DNA from: Enterococcus raffinosus
GTDB taxonomy: Bacteria; Bacillota; Bacilli; Lactobacillales; Enterococcaceae
Assembly: GCF_018917525.1 (NCBI RefSeq)
Contig: NZ_JAHLOS010000033.1
Span: 1-52,931 of the forward strand
Reading direction: 5' to 3'
DNA: 52,931 nt
Shown: positions 9,201 through 18,040 of the stretch, piece after piece
How positions within the stretch are numbered: the first letter of the stretch is position 1
Layout of the letters: every line of letters starts with the position of its first letter
Translations under genes and position numbers: made by a program
The notes under the pieces: generated by a model
What the model saw: the letters and a program-made list of their open reading frames with translations, nothing else
Told to the model about the DNA's origin: nothing
Databases searched by the model: none

Positions 9201-10107
9201 TGTCCAAGAAATTGAGATTTGGAAGGACCGTGTGCTTTATGGAAAGAAACAAATCGGTACAAAAACCACTCGAAATCCAATCGTCAACAAGCTTCACTTA
9301 AACGAGTTCCAATTCAAGAAAATCAATGAGAAAGCAACATTGGTTGAAAAAGAAGGCTTTAAGTTTGAGCATAGCGACAATGCCAAAGGTGCTGTATTCA
9401 CTTTAGAAGATGAAAATCGTCAAGTGATCCAAACGATCACAATTGACGAAGAATCGATCGGTACGGTAAAAAATCTTCCTGTTGGTACCTTCTATTTGAA
9501 AGAGAAGAAAACATCCAGCGATCTATTTATTCTTTCAAAGCAAGTGATTAAGATTGTTTCAACTAAAGAGGGAGTCAAAGCTTTCGATGAGAAAGAGCAG
9601 GAATTGACTCATGACCTTAAGAAACCTGAGATTTTATTTGAAGTAAAAAATGATCTGATCAAAGGGATTTTTGAGTTGACCAAAAAGGACGTTTCTACCG
9701 GTGAACTTTTACCTGACACAGGCATTCAAATTTTGGATGAAGCTGAAAAAGTGATTATTGAGGGTAAGACAGATGACAAGGGTATTCTCACCTTTGAAAA
9801 TCTACCCAAAGGAAAATACTATTTCAAGGAATTTGATGCGCCAAAAGGATACTTGATAGACGAATCTCTTCACGAGTTTGAAATCAGAGAACATGGAGAA
9901 ATCGTCAAATGTGAAATGACCAATAAGAAGGAGGAAATACCTAAAGTGCAAATAGAAAGTAGCAAAGAAACACCTCAACAAACTCGATCGAACTCCTTGC
10001 CTCAAACGGGTGAGAATCAATCAATCGGGCTAATACTTATAGGAGTTTGTGCTGTTGCTGGTGTTGTTTCATTATACTGGTTTAAGAAAATTCGAAAAAC
10101 TGATTAA
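6226..10107 (+). CDS. LPXTG surface adhesin with thioester domain and CnaB repeats
   Basis: This 1293-residue secreted protein is anchored to the cell wall. Residues 1-31 form a signal peptide ending near SLAAT. Residues ~40-250 look like a thioester domain: C72 (FCIEHG) and Q119 (VTQNIVW) are placed to form the Cys-Gln thioester used by Gram-positive adhesins to bind host or neighbour surfaces covalently. About nine SpaA/CnaB-type domains follow (starting near KKIDQDTG, LIKVG, ILKKED, DLIKFG, KVIKVD, FLTKHV, MIKLQK, QFKKIN and ELTKKD), many with the lysine and YxxxExxAPxGY motif of isopeptide-stabilised domains. The C-terminus is LPQTG (1258-1262), a hydrophobic helix and a KKIRKTD tail, a sortase signal. 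As the first large gene of the transfer region it probably promotes mating-pair contact, comparable in role, not in sequence, to PrgB of pCF10. Confidence 0.88.
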   Translation: MNIKVRGAATMFSLMTIVVAFFVGPIISLAATVTNDPVADYSSSWKLNRFGGKDWTDSQVWMKKADGVTAFCIEHGVDLWGGSDFTPSELTIAEKDRLSLISYYGYQLDPTVLNYAVTQNIVWEELGDSLLSTTIPNYAAHKNQILSKVNKHNAKPSFNGQSVEINVGDSITLTDSAGVLNNYQHLVENSANLKVEKNGNTLKLTAQSSSKKIGKIQYNIAGNEHIGQSFVYQSAGQQKVATFKLSSGGSFALNIKVNLDGNIRAKKIDQDTGAALPNAKLKFEYAGQSKEITTNSSGLAQINDIPAGTKVKVSEVTAPNGYVNKGETKEVTIKPNETIEVVLNNKEQLGQVNLIKVGREYGSSMFNQYYKLNGAVYGVYTKDGKKVGSMTTDSSGKAQLGKLKLGSYYAIEEKAPEGYLLNTTKLSFELKYAGQSVDISYTDVKTTDQEQKGSAILKKEDEKNGEKAQGAATLNGAVYELYRSSNNNLVDTVTTKNGEAKSDNLPLDDYYWLEKTPPEGYQLDRTKLPFKIAYAGQTVEVSTQRTIAKEKVITGGFDLIKFGNYDWKSDEKGKIKPLENVEFSVTSDTTSKVVATGKTDIEGYLKFTELPYDTYTVREIKTPEGYETIQPFKVSVKTQNETHHYALENKVIEEKLKVIKVDEETGKAISRAKAGFKIKNKQTNKFVEMPNLNEEGITDTFFTNDKGFLILSEMLSYGNYELVEVKAPEGYILAKDPMPFKVDGSHNGLIEIKFKDKSQMGAAFLTKHVKTPIGIEREETKFGELYQFVYDDKVIGDVTFDIVAAEDITTNDETIRAEKGEVVATMTTDEKGEFLTPFLYLGKYEAIEKSAPSGVVIDPTPIPFELKYTGQQVELSSISLSVQNEFQSLMIKLQKNQEKIDSWENSMPKVIEEQGSVQTFGIFTRDEQSLSDTTSIPENSLVGFTEVKNGVATFELQLPEGNYYVKELDAGDAHVLDETEYDFNFTAKDNQTVQEIEIWKDRVLYGKKQIGTKTTRNPIVNKLHLNEFQFKKINEKATLVEKEGFKFEHSDNAKGAVFTLEDENRQVIQTITIDEESIGTVKNLPVGTFYLKEKKTSSDLFILSKQVIKIVSTKEGVKAFDEKEQELTHDLKKPEILFEVKNDLIKGIFELTKKDVSTGELLPDTGIQILDEAEKVIIEGKTDDKGILTFENLPKGKYYFKEFDAPKGYLIDESLHEFEIREHGEIVKCEMTNKKEEIPKVQIESSKETPQQTRSNSLPQTGENQSIGLILIGVCAVAGVVSLYWFKKIRKTD

Positions 10108-10147
10108 TACAGAATATTATCATAAAAATCAAATGAATATATCTTTA

Positions 10148-10177
10148 GAAGTCATCGTTTTGATGGCTTCTTTTTTT
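10148..10177 (+). terminator. Terminator or attenuator after the adhesin gene
   Basis: A 9-bp stem, gaagtcatc/gatggcttc, with a 5-base loop is followed by seven T. It separates the adhesin from the transfer operon and may let the two be expressed at different levels. Confidence 0.8.
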
Positions 10178-10193
10178 GAAAGGAAGGAAAAAA

Positions 10194-10292
10194 ATGGGTT
10201 CAGAAATTATCATTGGTATTGTTGTGATTGGCTTTATGCTGGGAATGTGCGCCTTTATGGGAGTGAAAATTTACCAACAAAAGAGGAAATAG
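10194..10292 (+). CDS. 32-residue single-pass membrane peptide
   Basis: This short frame begins MGSEIIIGIVVIGFMLGMCA and ends in basic YQQKRK, i.e. one membrane helix plus a cytoplasmic tail. It has a strong ribosome binding site, aaaggaagg, placed right after the terminator, and its stop overlaps the aggagg site of the next gene. It is probably a small accessory membrane component of the transfer apparatus. I do not recognise a family. Confidence 0.6.
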   Translation: MGSEIIIGIVVIGFMLGMCAFMGVKIYQQKRK

Positions 10293-10304
10293 GAGGCTAT
10301 TCAA

Positions 10305-10514
10305 TTGGGAAAAATCAGTAAAAAGGATCGTGATGCCGCAAAGCGGAAAGCACTTTTGATTATGCGAATACTTGGTAAAGATTATGAAGATCATTTATAT
10401 GAGACTCATATTCAAATCATCACAGATAGCGAAGAACTAATTAATAAAGCGCTTGAAAAGGAAGCACTTCGCAAAGAAAACGAGACTAAACGAAACAATG
10501 GAGGAAAAGCATAA
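10305..10514 (+). CDS. Hypothetical small charged protein (69 aa)
   Basis: It starts at TTG 10305 with aggagg (10289-10294) at good distance. It is hydrophilic, Lys/Glu rich and mostly helical, with no membrane segment and no motif I know. It sits between the small membrane peptide and the VirB2-like gene, whose ATG directly follows its stop, so it belongs to the transfer operon. Function unknown. Confidence 0.6.
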   Translation: MGKISKKDRDAAKRKALLIMRILGKDYEDHLYETHIQIITDSEELINKALEKEALRKENETKRNNGGKA

Positions 10515-10865
10515 ATGAATTGGATGATTAAAAGAAAGTATCGAATAATTTCTTGGCAACGTGTCGCTTTGTGTGCCGCTGCTATTGTAGTTGTGTTAGT
10601 AGTTTCTACAGTGGGAGGAACTCATGTCTACGCCGATATTCAATCTTCAGCTAAGTTAGCTGAAACTGGTACAGAACAATTGGTAAAGATTATCGGGAAC
10701 TCAGCCCTGTTCATTTGTATCTGTCTATTTGGGATTACACAGTTTTTTGGTGTAGAATTGGGTCGCTGGGGGAAACGGTTGATTTTCAGTGCCATTCTAG
10801 GTTCAGCAGTCATCTTGAATGCAACATTTTTACGAGATTTGATTTGGGGAAATGTTGGCGGATAA
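10515..10865 (+). CDS. VirB2/TrbC-like pilin-type subunit
   Basis: This 116-residue membrane protein has an N-terminal hydrophobic segment (~17-36) that could be a cleaved signal, ending near THVYADIQ. Two further helices follow (~60-80 and ~88-108) with a short polar loop, the topology of VirB2/TrbC-type subunits of type IV secretion. Gram-positive systems do not clearly build a pilus, so the product may act as a channel subunit. Evidence is size, topology and position just ahead of the other transfer genes; no diagnostic motif exists. It starts immediately after the preceding stop. Confidence 0.55.
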   Translation: MNWMIKRKYRIISWQRVALCAAAIVVVLVVSTVGGTHVYADIQSSAKLAETGTEQLVKIIGNSALFICICLFGITQFFGVELGRWGKRLIFSAILGSAVILNATFLRDLIWGNVGG

Positions 10866-10887
10866 AGAAAAGAAGGAGGACCAATAA

Positions 10888-11895
10888 GTGATAACTGTTG
10901 AAATAACTTCCTCGAACATGGTATTTTTTGAGAAATTTGAATTGGCTGATCGCATTACTTATCAAGACTTCCATGAAATAAGTTCAGATTTAGAGGATGG
11001 CGAATTTTTAAAGTTTACTTTATACGATAGTGATGAACCATTCTATCAAGGTACATTTGAGAAAGAGACTACGAATCAGACCGTGACAGATGATATTTTT
11101 TCTGTATTAGAAAGTTATCAAAAACAGAAAAAGATCAGCCGAAAACAAAAGAAAGAATTTCAAAAGAAGATTAAACAAGCGATCAAAGCAGGTTCGGAAA
11201 CAAAATCAATTGACGAAGAGAATGCTCCCGACATTCAAGAACTAAAAAGTAAAAAGAAGCAAAAACAATCTATTCCTATTCTTTATAAAACAATTATTCT
11301 CTTCATAGGAGGAATTACTCTATTATCAATTGCTATTGCTCTTTATTCCTTTCTTGAAAAGAGTCCAAGCATTCGAACAAGTGGTGAATCCTATGAACAA
11401 CTGCTTAGTAATAAGCAATATATTTTAGCCGCAGAGAAATATCCGAAAAAAAAAGATGCAACCGCAGATTATCTGATGGAAGAAGTGATTCAATCGAAAG
11501 AGCCAATCTATCAATTGGAAAACTATTATCAGACTGTTTCATCACGTTACAAGGTTTTAGATATTTTTCTCCTAAATGAAGACTATTCATCTGCGATTGC
11601 TGAGTATGAAAAAGAAGGATTTTCTTTAGATCAAAAAGATTTGATGCGTGGAACTTTGCTAGGCCGCGCATACCTGAAAATAGATCAAGTAGAAAAAGCT
11701 GAAAAAATCAGTGGAGAAATCAATAGTCCTGAACTCGAAAAATATATTGCTCGTTACAAACAATATCAATTGCAAATACAAGAACTTTCAAAAGAAATAG
11801 AAACTCTAGAAAAAGATCCGCTAGAAAACAAAGATAAAATCTTTGATAAGATTGATGCGCTTTATGATACAAAACTAGAAATGAAAAAAAAGTAG
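10888..11895 (+). CDS. Transfer-operon membrane protein with helical-repeat C-domain (335 aa)
   Basis: It starts at GTG 10888 with gaaggagga upstream. Residues 1-125 form a cytoplasmic domain with a charged stretch. One membrane helix lies at about 131-155. Residues 165-335 are outside or helical, with helix pairs resembling TPR repeats (YEQLLSNKQYILAAEKYP, FLLNEDYSSAIAEYEKEG) and a coiled-coil end. The plan (soluble N-domain, one helix, helical-repeat C-domain) recalls EssB/YukC of type VII secretion, but I see no specific signature. Position says it is part of the mating channel. It could be a scaffold between cytoplasmic ATPases and the envelope. Confidence 0.6.
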   Translation: MITVEITSSNMVFFEKFELADRITYQDFHEISSDLEDGEFLKFTLYDSDEPFYQGTFEKETTNQTVTDDIFSVLESYQKQKKISRKQKKEFQKKIKQAIKAGSETKSIDEENAPDIQELKSKKKQKQSIPILYKTIILFIGGITLLSIAIALYSFLEKSPSIRTSGESYEQLLSNKQYILAAEKYPKKKDATADYLMEEVIQSKEPIYQLENYYQTVSSRYKVLDIFLLNEDYSSAIAEYEKEGFSLDQKDLMRGTLLGRAYLKIDQVEKAEKISGEINSPELEKYIARYKQYQLQIQELSKEIETLEKDPLENKDKIFDKIDALYDTKLEMKKK

Positions 11896-11904
11896 TGGGA
11901 AGAG

Positions 11905-12798
11905 GTGGAATCATATTTGAGAGCCTCTTATTTTTGTGTTGGCGCAAGTGGTATCAGTGTTTTATTATTAGCGTTCTCTCTTTTTATAAACGTTAATTCA
12001 CTCAATAATTTCGAAATGAGTTCTGCGGGGTCTCAGTATTTATACTATATTCCTTCAACAGAACAGACAACAAAGGAATTTTTTAAACCACAAGTGCTGT
12101 CAGAAGATGAAATAGAAAAAAATGACAAGCAACGAGCAATCGAAAAATCATCCTTCTCACAACTCTTAATGGAAATGGATAAAAATCAATCAAAAAATGT
12201 ATCATCAACTAATCAGTCATCATTTCGTTCTGAAGTATCTGAACCAAATGAAGAGATTCAAGAGGAAGTTGCTATGGTAGAAGAAATAATCAATGATTCA
12301 CTTGTTTCAGATGAAAAAAATGAGCAAATTAGCAGTGTCGGCCAAGGAAATGCACCGCAAGCTGTCGATACAACGATTTTACAGCTACTCATTCCGATTG
12401 GTAAAAAATTTGAAGCCTGGCTACATACTTCTGAAAGTATACAGCAGCTAGAAAGTGAGCTGAAAAATTCTAAGACACTACTGGATGATTCAACAGCAAC
12501 ACAACAAATGGTAAACACCCAGATTCTTTCTTTATTGGATTCGATGAAAAAAGTAGAAAGGAAGTCTGATATAGAATTGTCGAAATTAGCATTATTTCAT
12601 GTGATCGAAGAGATGAGATCTATCGATAAAAAAGAATATTCATCAATTATTTTTGAAGAATTTTCTCAAGTTTTAAAGACTATCCAGCAAGTGTACAAGA
12701 ATCCCCAAGCGAGTATCAACGAGGTGAAAGCCGCCATTCGACAAGGGGAGGACGCACTTGAAGAAATAAAAGGATCGAAAGAGGGAGGGATAAAGTAA
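11905..12798 (+). CDS. Membrane-anchored transfer-operon protein (297 aa)
   Basis: This has one N-terminal membrane helix (about residues 9-30) followed by an acidic, Ser/Glu-rich, mostly helical domain predicted to lie outside the membrane. The frame is open from GTG 11905, but TTG 11917 is also possible because the gggaagagg site suits it. No known domain was recognised. Its stop is directly followed by the ATG of the coupling-protein gene, so it is translated with it. It probably is a structural or stabilising part of the mating channel; no more can be said. Confidence 0.55.
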   Translation: MESYLRASYFCVGASGISVLLLAFSLFINVNSLNNFEMSSAGSQYLYYIPSTEQTTKEFFKPQVLSEDEIEKNDKQRAIEKSSFSQLLMEMDKNQSKNVSSTNQSSFRSEVSEPNEEIQEEVAMVEEIINDSLVSDEKNEQISSVGQGNAPQAVDTTILQLLIPIGKKFEAWLHTSESIQQLESELKNSKTLLDDSTATQQMVNTQILSLLDSMKKVERKSDIELSKLALFHVIEEMRSIDKKEYSSIIFEEFSQVLKTIQQVYKNPQASINEVKAAIRQGEDALEEIKGSKEGGIK

Positions 12799-15618
12799 AT
12801 GCCATTTACATGGCAACCAAAATCTGAAAAAAATAAACGAAAAAACTATCAGCAAGCTTATCAATCACCTTTGAGATATTTAGGACAAACTAAGGTATTA
12901 GTAGGGGTTCTACTGGGCTGTTTTGTTTTATTTCTTTGTTTATGCAATTACCTCATTACTTTTTTCTCTCTTGTAAAAGAGAGCGGACTACGTTTCGATT
13001 CGAGAATGTTTTCGATCGGGCTACACGATCTTTTCAATTTTTCGTTAATACTAAAAGTGCCAGAAATATATCTGGTGCTTTTTTTCATCTATGGACTGTT
13101 TGCATTCTATATGAGCTATCGAATAAAAACTAGTTTTGCTCCGTTAGAAGATAAGTTGGTTCAAGGGACATTAGAGTGGGAGTCTGCAACAAATTTAGTC
13201 AATCAGTATTTTGCTGTCCCTGTTCATCCACTATGCGAGGGCCAGGACTACTATGAAGGAAAACCGGGATTTCCAATCAGCAGAGTTCCTTTCAATGCAG
13301 AAAAAGTAAGAGAACAAGATCCTGTTCATCAAAAGGCAAATGACAAAGCTCCTCAATCTTTTGAACTAAAGAATGATCAGACAGAAAAAATAAAGCTCAC
13401 CCAGGACGATTTATCAAATCAATCCTTGGAAAAACTGATGAAAGAAGCACGGGAAAGAAAAAAACCTGCTAAAATCAATGGAAAAACAGCAATCAAGCTC
13501 TTTGAAGAACTTCATATACCTGAAACAAAACCGAGAAAGTTCTACTATTTGATCGGACAGGAGCCATCTAACTCAATTGTTTTAGCACTCACTCGTGGAG
13601 GGAAGGATGTTTATTTCATTAATCCCTTCATTGATATTTTGTCACGAGCAGAAAGGATCGAAGATCGTCCGTCATTTATTATGACAGCCACAAAAGGGGA
13701 CGAGCCCCGCATGTGGTATGACACCCTAAGGCAACGGGGGTATTTGGTTCGTATCTGTAATACAGTTCGTCAATACTATTCCGATCCCTATAATCCGTTG
13801 TCGGTCGTTTTCAATTACTACAAAAAGTTTATCAATCTAAAAGAAGTCAATCGACACGAAAGTACACGTTTTTTGACCGAAGCAGAAAACGAACTGAAAC
13901 GGAGTGCGTTTACCTTTTTTCAGTCGGGTTCTTCCAAGAGTAGTAGTAACGGTGAATTTTGGGTAAAAGCCTGTCGTAATCTGTTCATGTCCACAGGATT
14001 AGCGATTGCTGATCAAGCAGTTCATAACAATGAGCCAGTGAAGTTCAATCCCTATGCGATTTACAACATTGTCAATGAAATGCAAAGTATTCGTATTAGC
14101 GAAAATAATCCAGATTATATCTATTCCTTAACTGATGATCCGATTGAACGGAGAAAGTTACTCAAGAAATACGATGGAAAATCAGCGTTAGACGTTTTCT
14201 TCTTAGAATTACCAAGAAGTCATCCGGCAAAAAAATATTATTATGCGATTCTTGCCAGTGCCCCAGCAGAAGTAACGATGGGGAATGTGATTACACATTT
14301 TGATGGTGATATGGAAATGTTCTTGAATGAAGCAAATGCGAAAATGTCTGCGACAGATGATGGGTTTGATTTTGAGACAATAGGTTTTGGTGATCGTCCA
14401 GTTGCTTGTTTTATCGTGATGAGTCAGACAGAAAAAAGTAATAATGCTTTGGGAATGCTCTATTTAGAACAAGCTTACCAAGTAAATGAGAAGCGTTGTA
14501 CGTTGGAAACACCGTCTCGCACTCAACGAGACGTCCATTTTATTATTCAAGAAGCGGGTAATCTTGGAGTAGCGATTCAAAACTTAACCAATAAATGGAC
14601 TTCTGGACTTGGACAAGGATTCTTCTTCCACTTGGTATTACAAGATCTGGAACAGCTTACGGAATTATATTCTGAGGCAGTGAAGAAAACAATTGTGGGG
14701 AATACAGGGAATCTAATCTATATTCGATCGGGATCGTTAGAAACCAATAAGTATATTTCCGAACGCTTAGGAAAAAGAACCAATTATTCGAAAGACCGAA
14801 GCCGACAGGACCCATTGAGCTTGAAAGTTTCCGAAAGAGAAACCTCCGAGCGAATCGAGTTGCTGAATCCTTCTGAGTTGGAACGTTTAAGAAAATCTGA
14901 AACGATCGTTCTACGACTGTCTCATGTCGATGATTTAGATGGAGAACCGATCTATCAGTACCCAATTTACAATAGTATTGAAACAGATACGAATATGATT
15001 CCATTCTATGAATATCGAAAGAATAAAATCCTCTCATGGGATGAAATCCCTGTCAACAATGCGTTTATGGATTTAGAAATGGATGATCTATTGATTACAC
15101 TACATCGTGTAGAAGAGAAGAAAAAAATAGTTCCTAATTTGGTCATGCACCAAACGACGAACACAAAAGCCTATCAAGAAAAGAAGCAGGATAAACAAAA
15201 GATTGTCAAAGAAGTAAAACCTATTCATTCACCAGAAGAATTCTTGAAAGAGGGTGAAAAAGTGACAGAAACAGTGGATTTATTTTCAAATAGTAAAATT
15301 CAGGAACAGGCACAAACGATGGACCAAGCAGAGCTATCAAGGAAAGAAACGCTATTTCAAAAGTTGCGGAAAGCTTTCCCACCAGAATGCGAGTCCACTA
15401 AGGTAGCGGATTACTTTTCTAAGAAGGAGATTCAACAACTCTATGTCGTGATTCGTATTTCTTATCTAAGAGATCATCAAGTGTTAGATGAATTCAAAGC
15501 GATTTGTCAGAATCAAACTATTCATTCACTCTTAAGCTTTATCTCTTCAAATGATAAAAAAAATCTGACAAAAAACATGATTGCCAAAATTGAAAAATTG
15601 AAAGGAGGCAAAAAATGA
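12799..15618 (+). CDS. VirD4-like type IV coupling protein
   Basis: This 939-residue ATPase would bring the relaxase-DNA complex to the secretion channel. Two membrane helices lie at about 33-58 and 86-106, followed by a large cytoplasmic domain. The nucleotide-binding motif reads ALTRGGKD (263-270), matching the TRxGK form of TraG/VirD4 proteins but with D where S/T is usual after K. The Walker B region reads FIIQEAGNLG (E585), like the DEAgN motif of the family. Residues ~780-939 form a long charged tail. It overlaps the next gene by 4 bases (ATGA). The unusual D270 raises the question of how it binds ATP. Confidence 0.85.
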   Translation: MPFTWQPKSEKNKRKNYQQAYQSPLRYLGQTKVLVGVLLGCFVLFLCLCNYLITFFSLVKESGLRFDSRMFSIGLHDLFNFSLILKVPEIYLVLFFIYGLFAFYMSYRIKTSFAPLEDKLVQGTLEWESATNLVNQYFAVPVHPLCEGQDYYEGKPGFPISRVPFNAEKVREQDPVHQKANDKAPQSFELKNDQTEKIKLTQDDLSNQSLEKLMKEARERKKPAKINGKTAIKLFEELHIPETKPRKFYYLIGQEPSNSIVLALTRGGKDVYFINPFIDILSRAERIEDRPSFIMTATKGDEPRMWYDTLRQRGYLVRICNTVRQYYSDPYNPLSVVFNYYKKFINLKEVNRHESTRFLTEAENELKRSAFTFFQSGSSKSSSNGEFWVKACRNLFMSTGLAIADQAVHNNEPVKFNPYAIYNIVNEMQSIRISENNPDYIYSLTDDPIERRKLLKKYDGKSALDVFFLELPRSHPAKKYYYAILASAPAEVTMGNVITHFDGDMEMFLNEANAKMSATDDGFDFETIGFGDRPVACFIVMSQTEKSNNALGMLYLEQAYQVNEKRCTLETPSRTQRDVHFIIQEAGNLGVAIQNLTNKWTSGLGQGFFFHLVLQDLEQLTELYSEAVKKTIVGNTGNLIYIRSGSLETNKYISERLGKRTNYSKDRSRQDPLSLKVSERETSERIELLNPSELERLRKSETIVLRLSHVDDLDGEPIYQYPIYNSIETDTNMIPFYEYRKNKILSWDEIPVNNAFMDLEMDDLLITLHRVEEKKKIVPNLVMHQTTNTKAYQEKKQDKQKIVKEVKPIHSPEEFLKEGEKVTETVDLFSNSKIQEQAQTMDQAELSRKETLFQKLRKAFPPECESTKVADYFSKKEIQQLYVVIRISYLRDHQVLDEFKAICQNQTIHSLLSFISSNDKKNLTKNMIAKIEKLKGGKK

Positions 15619-17657
15619 CCGAAGAGGAAATTCTCGCCATTTTAATCAAATTTGCGGATTATTTACAAATCGGTGATATATGGGCGAACGGTTTTCGGAA
15701 AATTGGAATGCTACTTGTTCGGGGCTTAGTCTATTTCGTCGATTTAGTGAGTGACAATTTTGTAGATGTCCTGTCCGTTTTAAACTTCCGAAACAATGAT
15801 TCTGTATCCAAGATATTAACAACACTGCAACCAATCCAAAGTATGCTATTAGGATTTGCTATCCTGATCATTGGGTTGGTTCTTTTTTTTGGAAAAAATA
15901 CCGAAATGCGCAGTGTTCCGCTTAACTCATTTTTAATTATCTGTGCTTTATCTATGCTACCGGGGCTATTAACTGACGGAGTAAGACTGACTGAAGCGAT
16001 TAGTTCAGAGATGACCGCGAAAAACGAGAGTCTAGGACTGAAGACAGTAAAAAACAATGTTATCGATGTTTATGAATTAGGGGCAGCAGGTTGGACGACA
16101 GATAATCCAGAGACGGGAAATCACTTAGAGAATTTAAAATTTTTTGATGAAAATGAGCGAGTTGAAGATGCAAAAGAAGTCGATCCAGATGGTGTTTTAG
16201 ATTATCGTGCAGTCAATAAAAAAGGCGGTAAAGGGTATGAAATTAAAAAAATGGATGAAGGTGGAAGCGTATTAGATAGTCTCGTGAAGAAGATGGTATC
16301 GCCAACCTATTACCGTTGGAAGATCAATTGGATACCGATATTCATTACGCTGATTGCATTGGCTTTAGCAGTTGGGCTCTTCGTCATTCGTGCTGGACGT
16401 TTAGGCATTGAAGTGGTGTTTAACTATATCTGGACGAATGTTACAGCTTTTTTCCATATTCGTGATTTACGGAAGTTTAAACAAGCTTTCCAAGAGATTT
16501 TTGTTGGTTTGATTGCGATGGCTTCTATGTTTGTTTTGTTCTATTTATACATTGCCTATAACTCCTATATTTCCAATGGAGAACGTAATGTATTGATACA
16601 AGCCTTACTTTACGTTGGTGGAGCTTGGTTGCTGTTTGATGGACCCGCGATCATTCAAAAGCAATTAGGAATTGATGCCGGGTTATCTACTGCTGGAGGC
16701 GTTTTAACAAGCATGGGTGCTGCGAAAGCAGCAAATCTAGCTATTAACTCAGTTGAGAAAGCATCAAATGCCGGAAGTGGAATTATGGGTATTCTTGCCG
16801 GTATTCGTCAAGGGCGAAAAGAGTCAAGTGAGGATCAAGATTCTTCTCAAGAACGGACTGAAGGAAAAGGTATCAATCCTTCAGTGGACAAAGATCCTGC
16901 CCAGGATCAAGACAACTCAGATAATAATACCAAACCGAATGAAACATCTGATGATTCAAAAAGCGAAGAAAACGTGGAATCGAAAGAGGAAGACAATTCT
17001 TCTGATGATGTAAATGATCACGTAGATGTCAGTGATGAAAATGAATCGGTAGATCCTGATGCTCTAGAAACTGGTTCGGACAGCGGTGAGTCTTCGCCTG
17101 AAAACGATGACAATAATTCAGGCATTAACGATCAGATGGAACATTCGTCTGAAGAACAATCCGATAAGCAAACTGAAAATGAGGCTGGCATACAAGAAGC
17201 GGTTGATGACCAAGAAGTGCATTCCGAGGAGTCAGACTCATCAAGTATAAACGATTCGATCAAAAAGAATGAGAAACAAGAGGGAATTAACGACAATCTC
17301 GCACACTCAAATAAAGAACAGGAAGAATCTCCAAAAGAGTTATCCAACCAGTTGGACTTTGAACAACAAGAGGAAAATCAATCCAAAGAGGATTCCTCAG
17401 AAATACCTGAATCACAAACAAGACAAGAGGGTGAAGAGCTCAAGAAACCAGTGAAACCTCAAAATCCATTAGGTGCCTATGCGAAAGAACGCTTATTAAC
17501 ACCAAAATCTGCCAAATACAACAAATCAGCAGCGGGGAACCTTTATGAATCCCATCAAAAGGGGAAAGCATTAGGAAAAGATCTGGTTCAATACACAAGA
17601 GACCGAAAAGCATACAAAAAAGATAAAAAGAGTTTTGATGAACTAAAAGAATCTTAG
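15615..17657 (+). CDS. VirB6-like polytopic channel protein with acidic tail
   Basis: This 680-residue protein has several membrane segments (about 75-93, 97-118, 237-257, 295-318, 326-345), fitting VirB6/TrbL-type proteins of the inner channel. A large loop lies between helices 2 and 3. Residues ~390-620 are very rich in Asp, Glu, Ser and Asn with partial repeats (INDQMEHSSEEQ, SINDSIKKNEKQEG, INDNLAHSNKEQ), probably disordered, followed by a basic end (KDKKSFDELKES). The ATG overlaps the coupling-protein stop. Its position between VirD4- and VirB4-like genes supports the role. Confidence 0.75.
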   Translation: MTEEEILAILIKFADYLQIGDIWANGFRKIGMLLVRGLVYFVDLVSDNFVDVLSVLNFRNNDSVSKILTTLQPIQSMLLGFAILIIGLVLFFGKNTEMRSVPLNSFLIICALSMLPGLLTDGVRLTEAISSEMTAKNESLGLKTVKNNVIDVYELGAAGWTTDNPETGNHLENLKFFDENERVEDAKEVDPDGVLDYRAVNKKGGKGYEIKKMDEGGSVLDSLVKKMVSPTYYRWKINWIPIFITLIALALAVGLFVIRAGRLGIEVVFNYIWTNVTAFFHIRDLRKFKQAFQEIFVGLIAMASMFVLFYLYIAYNSYISNGERNVLIQALLYVGGAWLLFDGPAIIQKQLGIDAGLSTAGGVLTSMGAAKAANLAINSVEKASNAGSGIMGILAGIRQGRKESSEDQDSSQERTEGKGINPSVDKDPAQDQDNSDNNTKPNETSDDSKSEENVESKEEDNSSDDVNDHVDVSDENESVDPDALETGSDSGESSPENDDNNSGINDQMEHSSEEQSDKQTENEAGIQEAVDDQEVHSEESDSSSINDSIKKNEKQEGINDNLAHSNKEQEESPKELSNQLDFEQQEENQSKEDSSEIPESQTRQEGEELKKPVKPQNPLGAYAKERLLTPKSAKYNKSAAGNLYESHQKGKALGKDLVQYTRDRKAYKKDKKSFDELKES

Positions 17658-17671
17658 AAGGGAGCTAGTCG

Positions 17672-18040
17672 ATGTTTGATATTCAAGAAGAGATTACTAC
17701 TCCAGTAAAATTCTGGGGGAAAATTTTATTTATTGATGGTGTGGCAACATTGATTTTTTTTAATTATGCGACTCAAATTACTGAAATGGCATACCGTCCT
17801 TTTCAAGTTCCATCATTGATCTTCTTAGTGGGGATGTACCTGTTTTGGATTTTCCCCAGTAAGCATAATCAGCGAAAGCGTCATTATCACCGTTTAATCT
17901 ATGTGCTTTCTAGAAATAAAAAGACCTATCTATCCATGGAATTTTATTCCTTTCAACAGGAAGAAACCTTAGATGAGACGTTGGAATCGGAAAAAGAGCT
18001 GGCTTTATTTGATTTTGAGGAGGAGGAGTTAGAGCTATGA
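17672..18040 (+). CDS. PrgI/VirB3-like small membrane protein
   Basis: This 122-residue protein has two adjacent membrane helices (about 18-35 and 47-62), a basic linker (KHNQRKRHYHR), and an acidic C-terminus ending EEELEL. Size, topology and position immediately before the VirB4-like ATPase match VirB3/PrgI-type proteins, which work with VirB4 at the membrane. It has a good ribosome binding site, aagggagc, and its stop overlaps the next ATG by 4 bases. Confidence 0.65.
   Translation: MFDIQEEITTPVKFWGKILFIDGVATLIFFNYATQITEMAYRPFQVPSLIFLVGMYLFWIFPSKHNQRKRHYHRLIYVLSRNKKTYLSMEFYSFQQEETLDETLESEKELALFDFEEEELEL

Noticed and set aside
10888-11895. Calling the 335-residue protein an EssB of a type VII system
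   Set aside because: The resemblance is only in overall plan, and every neighbour belongs to a conjugation system.
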